NCBI GenBank assembly: GCA_029237695.1
Contig: CM055265.1
Coordinates: 220,771,679 to 220,835,678, forward strand
Direction: 5' to 3'
Source: Conchocele bisecta
Lineage: Eukaryota; Mollusca; Bivalvia; Lucinida; Thyasiridae
DNA: 64,000 nt
Every line of letters begins with the position of its first letter. The first letter of the stretch is position 1. Of this stretch, positions 11,962 through 20,937 are shown piece by piece. The notes beneath the pieces were generated by a model. It was not told the DNA's origin. It saw only the letters and a list, made by a program, of their open reading frames with translations, and made no database searches. The position numbers were made by a program, and so were the translations under genes.

Positions 11962-12127
11962 TAGATCAAGCATTTGATCATTCTGAGCCATAGTTGTGTG
12001 CTATGCGATCACGAACAGACATTATAACCGGAGATAAATGACCAAGAAACTCATCAAAAATATGATCACAGGCGTTTTCTTGGTGTCCGGTTTAGAGACG
12101 TTCCACTGTATATGTATAGTCAAAGAC

Positions 12128-12523
12128 CAGGCCCGTACGCAGAGGGGGTGCGACGGGTGCGTACGCACCCCCCTTAACCCGTTCAACACCACAGGCCTGT
12201 ATAGTGGTATTGGCAAAAAGTGTAGATCCAGATGAGCCGGCTCGTGACGAGCCGTCTCATCAGGATCTGAACTTTTTGGAAGTAATTTTCATAATTTTGA
12301 GAACAAAAAAACACCTCCTGTTCACAAATGGACTGGTCTGAAAATCATTTTGTGATGATTGGAATGGGTTGCAAAATTAACATATCAAAATACATTCCAG
12401 TTATTTAGGGGTGAAATGGTTAATCTGCCAAGGTCTGTCCGTAAATGTGCAAAACAAACAATGTTTAGCCCTTCGCTCCGTCGATAACGCACCCCCCTAA
12501 ATTAATTCCTGCGTACGGGCCTG
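12128..12523. mobile_element. hAT-like non-autonomous element with CAGGCCCGTACGCAG termini
   Basis: It starts CAGGCCCGTACGCAG and ends with the inverted CTGCGTACGGGCCTG. The terminal CAGG-type sequence resembles hAT elements. An 8-bp duplication expected for hAT is not evident, so this is tentative. Nested inside from 12205 is the GAGCCGGCTCGTGACGAGCC repeat family. Confidence 0.6.
12205..12425. repeat. Dispersed ~215-bp repeat with GAGCCGGCTC palindrome, copy 1
   Basis: It begins with a palindrome (GTAGATCCAGATGAGCCGGC and its inverse). It continues through AACAAAAAAACACC, AAAATCATTTTGTGA and TTCCAGTTATTTAGGGGTG. The same series occurs reversed at 18815-19020. The palindrome alone recurs at 30112-30167, and a half copy at about 13127-13160. 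Confidence 0.8.
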
Positions 12524-12540
12524 AAGAAACTATATACAAA

Positions 12541-12700
12541 AAAAAGTCCGCAGACGATAACTTGCTACTTGTTTACTAACAAACAGGTCATAAACAAAAC
12601 ACATAATAGGTGAGACAGGTAAATATACACGTGCCAGTATAAATGACAGACGATAATAAGTTGCTGGAGGTCAATCGATGAGTCCAAATATAGGTAGACC
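12541..12700. repeat. Left outer part of a large palindromic element, cut by the Harbinger insertion
   Basis: 12541-12632 is an inverted copy of the loop at 17275-17373 (shared block GCAGACGATAACTTGCTACT). 12640-12700 pairs with 18128-18205 (shared block GAGGTCAATCGATG). The rest of the arm resumes at 16651, on the other side of the Harbinger. See the entry at 16651-18205. Confidence 0.85.
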
Positions 12701-13178
12701 AGGGGCCCGTTTCACTAACGAACTAAGCAAGTACTTTTGTCATAAGTTATAACTTAAGTCCGGAGTACGTGCTTAGTCCGTTTCACAAAACATCTTAGCA
12801 AGAACGACAATCGAAATTTACTATGAAAAACTAAGACAGGTAGCTAGCAGTCTTAAGTTATAACTTAAATATTTAAGTCGGAACTTATGAAATAAACAAA
12901 GATGGATGCCCCCATGTGAGCCGAGGTGGAGAAAACAATTCACTGATAGCAGGTAAATGTTCACTTCATACGTACTATTTTAGCAATTATCTGCCATATA
13001 AACCATATATGCTTACATATAGATAGCCACACTTGTGCTAGTTACCCGTGTATTGCTATTTGTGATGTAGGTCATGTCGTTACCAGTATTCGTTATGCCC
13101 AGTTATCGACAACATTTACAACCACTGTAGATACAGATGAGCCGGCTCGTAACAAACCATCTGTATGCTGTACATGTA

Positions 13179-14272
13179 TGTCTGTTGGTGTCAGTCAGTT
13201 GGTCGGTATCAGTTGGTCGGTGTCAGTTGGTCAGTGTCGGTTGGTGTCTGTCGGTCTGTCAGTCGGTCGGTCGGTGTTGGTCGGTGTCGGTCGGTCGGTC
13301 GGTGTCGGTCGGTGTCGGTCAGTGTTGGTCGATCAGTCGGTGTCGGTCGATCAGTCGGTGTCGGTCGGTCGGTCGGTCTCGGTCGGTCGGTCGGTCAGTG
13401 TCGGTCAGTTGGTTTCGCACGGTCGGTGTCAGTTGGTCGGTGTTGGTCGGTCGGTGTCAGTCTGTCGGTTGGTGTCGGTCGATCAGTGTCGGTCGGTGTA
13501 GGTTTGTCAGTGTCGGTCGGTCGGTCGGTGTCAGTATGTCGGTGTCGGTCAGTTGGTTTCGCACGGTCGGTGTTAGTCGGTCGGTCGGTCGGTGTCGGTC
13601 GGTGTCGGTCGGTGTCGGTCGGTGTCGGTCGGTCGGTGTCAGTCAGTGTCAGTCGGTGTTGGTCAGTGTCAATCGTGTCAGTCGGTCGTTGTCAGTGGTC
13701 GGTCGGTTGGTCGGTTGGTCGGTTGGTCGGTTGGTCGGTTGGTCGGTTGGTGTCGATCGGTGTAGGTTTGTTGGTGTCAGTCAGTGTCAATCGGTGTCAA
13801 TCGGTGTCGGTCGGTGTCTATCAGTGTCAACTAATTGGTGTCGGTCAGTGTCAATCGGTGTCGGTCGGTGTCGGTCAGTGTCTATCAGTGTGAATCGGGT
13901 TGTCGGTTCAGTGTCAAATCGGTGTCGGTCGTGTGGGTCGGTGTGAGTTTAGTCGGTCGGTGTTTGTCGGTTTCTATTGGTGTCGGAGTCGGTCAGTGTG
14001 TATCAGTGTGAATCGGTGTCGTCCGGTGTCGGTCGGTGTCGGTCCGGTCGGTGGTTGGTTGGTGTCTATCAGTGTCACAATCGGTGTCGGTCAGTGTCGG
14101 TCGGTGGTCAGGTCGGTGTCGTCGTGTTGGTTGGTGTCTATCAGTGTCAATCGGTGTCGGTCAGTGTCAATCGGTGTCGGTTGGTGTTGGTGTGAGTTGG
14201 TCGGTCGGTGTTTGTGGTCGGTCTCGGTGTCTCTTGGTGTCGGTGTCGGTCGGTGTAGGACGGTGTTGGTTG
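13179..14272 (+). repeat. GGTC/GGTGTC minisatellite, ~1.1 kb
   Basis: An irregular tandem mix of GGTC and GGTGTC units with variants (GGTTGGTC, AGTGTC, CAATC). All forward frames stay open because the units contain few stop-forming words, which creates long artefactual ORFs rich in S, V, G, R and C. It lies wholly inside the Harbinger. Confidence 0.95.
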
Positions 14273-14673
14273 GCCCTGCCCTGCCCTGCCCTGCCCTGCC
14301 CTGCCCTGCCCTGCCCTGCCTGCCCTGCCCTGCCCTGCCCTGCCCTGCCCGCCCTGCCCTGCCCTGCCCTGCCCTGCCCTGCCCTGCCCTGCCCTGCCCT
14401 GCCCTGCCCTGCCCTGCCCTGCCCTGCCCTGCCCTGCCCTGCCCGCCCTGCCCTGCCCTGCCCTGCCCTGCCCTGCCCTGCCCTGCCCTGCCCTGCCCTG
14501 CCCTGCCCTGCCCTGCCCTGCCCTGCCCTGCCCTGCCCTGCCCTGCCCTGCCCTGCCCTGCCCTGCCCTGCCCTGCCTGCCCTGCCCTGCCCTGCCCTGC
14601 CCTGCCCTGCCCTGCCCTGCCCTGCCCTGCCCTGCCCTGCCCTGCCCTGCCCTGCCCTGCCCTGCCCTGCCCT
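14273..14673 (+). repeat. CCCTG pentanucleotide microsatellite, ~80 copies
   Basis: Nearly pure (CCCTG)n over about 400 bp with a few interruptions (CCTG and CCCG units). The minus strand is (CAGGG)n and has a GGG run every five bases, so it could form G-quadruplexes. Five-base periodicity without stops opens all six frames. The resulting PALPC/GQGRA polypeptides are artefacts. Confidence 0.97.
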
Positions 14674-14901
14674 CGTCCGGGCACATGTTTGGGATCTTAG
14701 GTGGTTGGAGGTGTCGCCTAAGACAAACAAAAACAATGCAACATATTCCGTAACCGAAGCCTTTTGTGTCTTAAGTGGTCATTCTTTTCTTTAAAAACGA
14801 TGAATATACCACCTAATGGTGTGTCATGTATGAACGTTCGTCCGTCCGTCTGATTAACTATCCGTCTATTGTTTGTTCTTTCTTTACAGAACATACAAAC
14901 G

Positions 14902-15332
14902 ATGGCAGCTGCATTTGCTATAATCCAGGCGCGTAATTTACGACGGGAACGAGTCTTTAGGACCGAACCAATCCCCTAGACTTCATGGATAACGAGGACC
15001 AAATATCGAAATTAAGGCTGTCTCGTGATTTTTTTCTACAAGTATACGACATTGCATATGCTGACATTATACGGTCAAACCTGAGATCACACAGTCTGTC
15101 AGTGTCATTGCAAGTGTTGACTGCATTGCGATTTTACGCAACTGGTAGTTTCCTGGCGGTTACTGGAGATATATACAACATTAACAAATCAAGTGGTTCT
15201 AGAAAGTGGAGTAGAACTTTTGCGGAGAGTGTTAGCCTGTGTTTCGTTTCTGATAAGGAGATACCTTGTTTTCAGACTAGATGGAGAAACAGTCCTGACG
15301 CATTTAACAAAAATTTCAGACCCGTCCGCTGA
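14902..15332 (+). pseudogene. Harbinger-type transposase, N-terminal part, frameshifted
   Basis: An ATG at 14902 opens MAAAFAIIQARNLRRERVFR, which stops after about 25 codons. The next frame (from before 14985) continues with the family pattern: NPLD-type motif, MDNED, then the helix-turn-helix region QVLTALRFYATGSF (residues 43-56 of the 14985 frame) and a GDIYNINKSS motif. This is the layout of HARBI1-like transposases ahead of the DDE domain. A one-base indel near 14960-14980 splits it. The DDE domain itself is not recognisable after 15332; another frame is open to 15567 but has no motif. The family acts as a DNA transposase with a Myb-like partner. No partner gene is recognisable here. 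Confidence 0.8.
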
Positions 15333-15699
15333 ATGCACGTGCGCATTAATCAAGTCCTATACTGGTCAACATGTTCAGGGGCAATCCTATATGTGTGACA
15401 CTGACTCACACAGTGCATGCATTTCTACATGTAATCAACAAATTACCCGTTGTCCAGTTCAAATAAATATAATATGTCATTTCAGTAGTTGTATCAGATA
15501 CATCCATCTGACCGGGCATACCATTAATAATCGACAGTACATGTGTTCTGCTGACTCTGAAACGTGATTTCTGAGTTTATGAGGTAATCTAAGTAAAATT
15601 TAAAAAAATGGTCGAACTACCTATTTTATTGGAATGTAAAAATAAAAACATTGTTAATTGCTTCTTTTGTTGCAGTTTCATGTCACATGCCAATTTATA

Positions 15700-16250
15700 T
15701 TACGTACTTCAGAACCAGTTTATTCAGTCATGGCTCACCAGCATCGATTCATCTTCACGTGGAATTACGTATATAATCTTTAAAACAGAGTTTGGATTAG
15801 AAACATATTTAATTAATCTCACGGAAAGGTTAAGAAAAACATTGACCAGATTTCGAACTTGTAATCATAGACTGGCGGTCGAAACTGGTAGATGGACAGG
15901 TGTGCCGAGAGCAAGCAGGGTCTGCAACAAATGTGGCGCTGGTGCTCTCGGTGACGAGTTTCATTTCCTTTTCGAGTGCCGCTTCTATGATGAAGTTCGA
16001 AAACGGTATATCAAGCCATTTTATTTTAGAAGACCAAATATTTTAAAATTCGCACAGCTTATTTGAGAAAAAATATGGAAAGCAATTAAGAAATTTAGCT
16101 ATTTTTATAAGAAATGCTTTATGGTTATAATGACTAGTGAGCTTATACATATGCATTTTGTATTTTTACCCATCGTTGTATTATGTAATCTATTGTATAC
16201 CTCGTGTGTCACGTATGTGGCTTAGAGTGAATAAAATGTATTGTATTGTA
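15700..16250 (+). mobile_element. 5'-truncated LINE fragment (ORF2 C-terminus) inserted in the Harbinger
   Basis: The ORF 15608-16066 contains LTRFRTCNHRLAVETGRW, then a CCHC-like knuckle (CNKCGAG...GDEFHFLFEC), then the stop. This matches the architecture at the end of the 3-8 kb LINE, with H and C in the same arrangement. It ends at 16224-16250 with TGTATTGTATTGTAT repeats. The 5' start near 15700 is estimated from where the protein resemblance begins. It is a dead retrotransposed fragment, younger than the Harbinger that hosts it. Confidence 0.85.
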
Positions 16251-16439
16251 TAGTATAAGGTTCACTAGTTGGCAATAAATATATCCACATGTATTCAATG
16301 GCGTCGGAATATTGAGATAAAATTTATATTCTACATGAGATTATTTTTAAAAATAAATAATATTCAACATTAGGCTTGCAAATCCGTTATTTTAGATGTC
16401 AAAACACATAAAGGGAAAGTAAAGTCATCATAAAAATAT

Positions 16440-16482
16440 AAGCCCCGAGCGGGATTCGAACACGCGCGGCATATACCGAAGC
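16440..16482 (-). repeat. tRNA B-box-like fragment
   Basis: On the minus strand the words GTTCGAATCCCGCTCGGGGC resemble a tRNA T-arm and acceptor end. No A box or full cloverleaf is visible. It is a likely tRNA-derived SINE remnant. Confidence 0.4.
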
Positions 16483-16650
16483 TGTAAACAATAACTAAGT
16501 TGTAACTTATGACGGACTTGTTATGACCGTCTTAAGTTTGTGTTGTGAAACCAAATAAGCAATGACTTAAGTCGGTCATAACTTTTGTCATAAGTTATAA
16601 CTTAAGTTCGAACTTATGAACAAACTAAGATTTGTTAGTGAAACGGGCCC

Positions 16651-18205
16651 CAGGTGTATTATCATATCATAGCCTCGTTTTCGTGTATAATAACTACATG
16701 ATAAAGTGCACGTGCATGCATGTCAATATAGCAGTGTATCTTGGTGCGCAAAATAGACATGTAGTGTGGCTCAGTGGTATCGAAGCGGGAGAATATCCAT
16801 ACGTTAGCGGAACTTTTGTTCATTTTATCTGGTCGAGAGTTCGAACCTCACAAAACGCATTACTTTTGTGATATCATTCTGTTTTTTTTATGACTGCTTG
16901 CTGGAGAAGGGAATAAGTGAAACGGTGAGGGTTATCACTATTGCTGTTTAACCTCAATATGACATGATCTGCGAGAACATACTCCAAGATTCTTCATGTA
17001 CACACATATGTGGATTTAGTTATTAGTTTTCTTCAAAGTGTGAGACTAACGTACTACATGTAATCTATCTCATGCTTAGTTAATGTAATTTGTAAGAGCA
17101 ACACACATACAAAAGAAATATATAATAAAATATAAACAAATAAAAATATATGTGTATACATGTATGAAAAACTAAGATTCGAACTCACTACCTACGGCAT
17201 TGATATCTTCACTGTAACCCCTCGACTACATAACACTTGATGACAAATCTCAAAAATCAATATTGAAAAGGAATATTGCCACGGGTATATTTACCTGTCT
17301 CACCTATTCTGTGTTTTGTTTATGATCGGTTTGTATGTAAACAAGTAGCAAGTTATCGTCTGCGGACTATAGTCCTTTTCAATATTTATTTTGAGATTTG
17401 TCATCAAGTCATATGTAGTCGAGTGGTTATAGTGACTGATATCAATGCCGTAGGTAGTGAGTACGAATCTTAGTTTTTCATACACATACTATTTTGATTT
17501 GTTTATATTTTATTGTTTATATACATTGTATTTATTTTTTATGTGTGTTGCTCTTACAAATTACATTAATTAAACATGATATAGATTACATGTATAACGT
17601 TAGTCTCACTTTGAAGACAACTAATAACTATGCACATTTCATATGTGTCTACATGAAGAATCTGGGAGTAAGTAAGTAAGTAATTTGCTTATTATAGAGT
17701 GACATGTGTTAAACGAAACAGGTAATATGTACAATATGATATTGACGAAAACACCGGCCCTATGGACCTACAAATGTATGTGTAAATATACAATATAAAC
17801 TCGTATGTTCTCACCGATCATATCACAATGAGGTCATACAGCAAGAGTGATGACCCTTGCCGTTTCACTTATTCCCTTCTCCAGCAAGCAGTCATAAAAA
17901 TAACAGAATGATAGCGATAAAAGTAATGCATTTTGTGAGGTGCGAACTCACGACCAGATAAAATGAACAAAAGTTCTGCAAACGAATGGATATTCTCCCG
18001 CTTCGATACCACTGAGCCACACAACATGTCAATTTTGTGCACCAATATACACTATTATATTGACATGCATGCACGTGCACTTTATAATGTAGTTACTATA
18101 CACGAAAACGTGTCTATGCTATGATAACACACCTGGTCTATCTATATTTGGACACATCGATTGACCTCCGGCAACTTATTATCTTATCGTCTGTCATTTA
18201 TAACT
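16651..18205. repeat. Large imperfect palindrome with tRNA-like modules
   Basis: The arms at about 16651-17270 and 17373-18127 are inverted copies; the loop at 17275-17373 holds CAAGTAGCAAGTTATCGTCT. The arm continues outward as 18128-18205, whose partner is 12640-12700 across the Harbinger. Each arm contains two tRNA-like promoters. One is GTGGCTCAGTGGTAT with GAGTTCGAACCTC (16770-16850, inverted at 17936-18026). The other is GTAGTCGAGTGGTTATAG with GAGTACGAATCTT (17413-17475, inverted at 17168-17232). No protein is seen. It is a non-coding foldback, possibly built from SINE units. Confidence 0.8.
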
Positions 18206-18814
18206 GTCATTTATAACTATAAACTATCTAACGGTAAACAATAATGGTATATTCAGCTTAGGTTGTTCTCACCTATCACAATTACCACAACAATATGCAA
18301 TAGGAAGTTTGAAAGGACATAAATTACAGTCGGCTGTAATTACGTATAATGAGACAAGCCATACCAGTTTGTACCTACTGTCTGTTCCACGTTTTGCTGC
18401 CGACAATCTTTAAATCTTCAACATAGTAAAATGTATATATTTGTTCACCAATAAAAAAAAATGTATTTGATGAAATTCCACCAAATATTGATTTTCCTAT
18501 GGGAATTTAACATTGGCGAAAAGGAGATGGGGAATCTGCAGGTGGGGGGCGGGGTGTCGAAAAGAAATTGACTTGAAAATGATGTACATGTAATTTCTTT
18601 TCACATTAAAATCAATATTTGATTGAATTTCATCAATTGAAAAAATTGGGGAGGGTGACTGTTTTAGTAATTAATGAGAAACTAGAAAATGTGTTGATAC
18701 AACACGAATGCCCCCACCTGTAGCCTTTATTACGAAGCTACTCCCCTCGCCAGCAGCTTTAATAGTAAAATGAACATAACTCATCAGCAACATTGACCTT
18801 GGATGTTATGACTT
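18206..18814. other. No gene recognised
   Basis: AT-rich non-coding sequence with no recognised protein. An AGAAACTAGAAAATGTGTTG segment near 18683 resembles text near 49650 (ACTAGAAAATGTGTTCATAG), so a small dispersed repeat is present. Confidence 0.4.
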
Positions 18815-19020
18815 AACCCTTTCAACCCTACGAAACTGGAATGGACTGTGATATGCTAATGTTCCGACCAATCCAATCGTCACAAAATGATTTTCAGATT
18901 CGTCAATTTATGAAAAGGGGGTGTTTTTGTTCTCAAAAATATTAAAATTACTTTCAAAAAGTGCAGATCCTGATGAGACGGTTCGTTACGAGCCGGCTCA
19001 TCTGGATATGCACCTTTTGC
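18815..19020. repeat. Dispersed ~215-bp repeat with GAGCCGGCTC palindrome, copy 2
   Basis: Reverse-oriented counterpart of 12205-12425. It shares the CACAAAATGATTTTCAGA block, the GGTGTTTTTGTTCTCA block and the terminal palindrome with GAGCCGGCTCATCTGGAT. A (GACG)n-type run, ACGGACGGACGGACG, follows near 19062-19082. Confidence 0.8.
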
Positions 19021-19448
19021 ATAAACCGATATAGCGGGATTTCGGGTTCAAAGGCATTTGCCTTACGGACGGACGGACGGACGCCCCCCAAAAAAAGTTC
19101 GTCGCCATCAAAACGTGGACCAGACAGTAGAATGATATCCGATTTGCTATGAAAACTATTTACTGAAACTGTGATATTTTGTGTAAACAACGTCGAAAGT
19201 TGCTGCGAACATGAGATATGGCGCTATTTTACAGATCACCAATACATATCGATCAGTCAATAAGGAAGTCGAGTTAGTTTCATAGCTATATTACAAATAT
19301 ACATGTAGTTGCATAGCAATACACAAGGTCGCACGTATGATTATACAGTATTCATAGGAGATCAGATTGTATTTTGAATAGTGTATTTTAGTTTATTAAT
19401 AGTGTCGTATAGCTTCAGTGAGACATTGCTGATCAAGAATATGTTGCA

Positions 19449-19660
19449 CAGTATAACCTCTCTAAACTGGACACCCATACAATCTATGTCTGCTTAATTG
19501 TATGTTTTATTGTCATCTCTCACTGTTGATAACGTCTGTTCATGATCGCAAAGCGCATGTACCTCTTTTGCGGTGTCCATATGCCTGATTTTCAGTGGAA
19601 CCTCTCTAAATCGGACACCCTGGGGACCCCCAGGGTGTCCGTTTTAGAGAGGTTTCACTG
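19449..19660. mobile_element. Tigger-like ends: partial copy plus a compact 68-bp foldback
   Basis: CAGTATAACCTCTCTAAACT at 19449 looks like one degenerate end. 19593-19660 is a self-contained palindrome, CAGTGGAACCTCTCTAAA to TTTAGAGAGGTTTCACTG, with a centre of GGGGACCCCC type. It is the same family as 11387-11961. The TA duplication is not intact on the left. Confidence 0.65.
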
Positions 19661-19684
19661 TAGCTGACTGCACTACCTTGCCGT

Positions 19685-19934
19685 ATATGTGGCTGTGACT
19701 GGAGAAAAAGGGCTTATGGGATTTGTGACCGGTGTACCGTGTAGCTCCTGGTCAAATAACACACTATTGTAGCCGGATAATGATCAATAGTGCTTGTTAG
19801 AAGCATGATGGGTGTTGCATTGATGGAATGGCGAACAGGGTAGATCCTGATCAGACTGCTGAAGCACAGTCTGGTCTGGATCTACACTGGTCGCAAAAAC
19901 CATAAGCCCAATGTCTCCAGTCACAGCCACATAT
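19685..19934. mobile_element. MITE, ATATGTGGCTGTGACTGGAG family, copy 2
   Basis: It begins ATATGTGGCTGTGACTGGAG and ends CTCCAGTCACAGCCACATAT. Internal GTAGATCCTGATCAGACTG and its inverse form a palindrome, as in copies 1 and 3. 250 bp, non-coding. Confidence 0.85.
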
Positions 19935-20087
19935 GACGACCATCGCGCCGATTTCATATTGAAAATGTGTAACGCAGCCAGAAGATTCGGGTTAAAGTTG
20001 CACATTGCACAAAGACAGATGTCTGTATAGTTGGTGCACAGACACTTTCTGGTATCAACGACAAAACGCACTTTAAATCCTACCTAC

Positions 20088-20645
20088 GGAGCACCGCAGA
20101 ATTATTTGTTATTAATTCGTTCCCACGAAATAACAATTCGTTCCCTCAATTCAATAATTCTTCGTTCCCACGAAATAACAATTCGTTCCCTCAATTCAAT
20201 AATTCGTTCCCTCGATATAACAATTCGTTCCCACTGTTCGTTCCATCGAATTAACAATTCGTTCCTACGAAATGAGAATTCGTTCCCTGGAATTTTATTT
20301 TTTTTATTAATTCGTTCCCACGAAATAACTATTCGTTCCCTCAATTTAGCAATTCGTTCCCACGAAATAACAATTCGTTCTCACGGGAACTAATTGTTAA
20401 TTCGTGGGAACGAATTGTTATATCGCGGGAACGAATTGTTATATCGTGGGAACGAATTGTTAAATCGAGAGAACGAATTGTTAAATTGAGGGAACGAATT
20501 GTCATTTCGTGGGAACGAATTGTTAAATTGAGGGAACGAATTGTTAATTCCTGGGAACGAATTGTTAAATTAAAGGAACGAAGTGTTATTTCGTGTAAAC
20601 GAATTAATAAAAAAAATAATTATACGTCCACTGCGGGGCTCGGTA
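20088..20645. mobile_element. TTCGTTCCC-array foldback element (long copy)
   Basis: It begins near TACGGAGC and ends with GCGGGGCTCGGTA, inverted termini. The left half is a tandem array of about 22-bp words such as ATTCGTTCCCACGAAATAA and ATTCGTTCCCTCAATT. The right half is the same array inverted (GGGAACGAATTGTTATATCG). The switch point is near 20390. ORFs across it (R, S, I and N repeats) are artefacts of the array. The element resembles foldback transposons; no transposase is seen. Confidence 0.9.
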
Positions 20646-20798
20646 CAAAAGAGTAAACAAAACACAGTGAATGTAAGCTGCCCAACAGTCACGACAACAC
20701 ACTATCCATATTATTTATACACCGGTATTACGAAGAGAGGGTATACATATAATTTTCGCCTTTTCGTCCGTTCGTCCGTCCGTTTGGTCGTCCACCCG

Positions 20799-20840
20799 TT
20801 ATAGATAGATAGATAGATATATAGATATATATATATATAT

Positions 20841-20905
<65 letters not shown>

Positions 20906-20937
20906 TAGATATGGGCCGATAGATAGATAGATAGATA
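20799..20937 (+). repeat. GATA/GACA microsatellite
   Basis: (ATAG)n, a short (AT)n, more (ATAG)n, then (ACAG)n and (ATAG)n again. A CGTC-rich stretch (CGTCCGTTCGTCCGTCCG) lies just upstream at 20766-20783. The right flank from about 20938 (CGCGCCATACGAAAACCGGG) also flanks the GATA array at 24139-24435, inverted. ORFs of LSIY repeats are artefacts. Confidence 0.95.

Larger units (their letters stand above)
12703..16650. mobile_element. Decayed PIF/Harbinger DNA transposon, 3.95 kb
   Basis: The ends are inverted GGGCCCGTTTCACTAAC, with CAG duplicated on both sides (12700-12702 and 16651-16653). Subterminal sequence on both sides carries TCATAAGTTATAACTTAAG-type palindromic motifs. Inside, in order: a short segment at 12902-12953 ending in a donor-like AGGTAAAT (possibly the remnant of a first exon; unproven), the GGTC minisatellite, the CCCTG array, the 5' part of a Harbinger transposase, and an inserted LINE fragment. 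The uninterrupted target survives in the opposite palindrome arm (near 18130) with one CAG. The transposase is broken, so the element is inactive. Confidence 0.85.

Noticed and set aside
12902..12953. First exon of a Harbinger Myb-like partner protein.
   Set aside because: The position and a donor-like AGGTAAAT are suggestive, but no frame gives a recognisable Myb/SANT helix.
14273..14673. Telomeric or centromeric repeat.
   Set aside because: The CCCTG unit is not the TTAGGG-type animal telomere repeat, and the array is internal to a transposon.
13137..14794. Long overlapping ORFs on both strands (S/V/G/R/C-rich and PALPC or GQGRA repeats).
   Set aside because: They are forced open by stop-free tandem units (GGTC and CCCTG). 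All frames are open at once, with no domain or start context.
20031..20393. ORFs with repeated ITIRSLN or ERIVISW peptides (also at 53393-53701).
   Set aside because: Artefacts of the TTCGTTCCC arrays in foldback elements.
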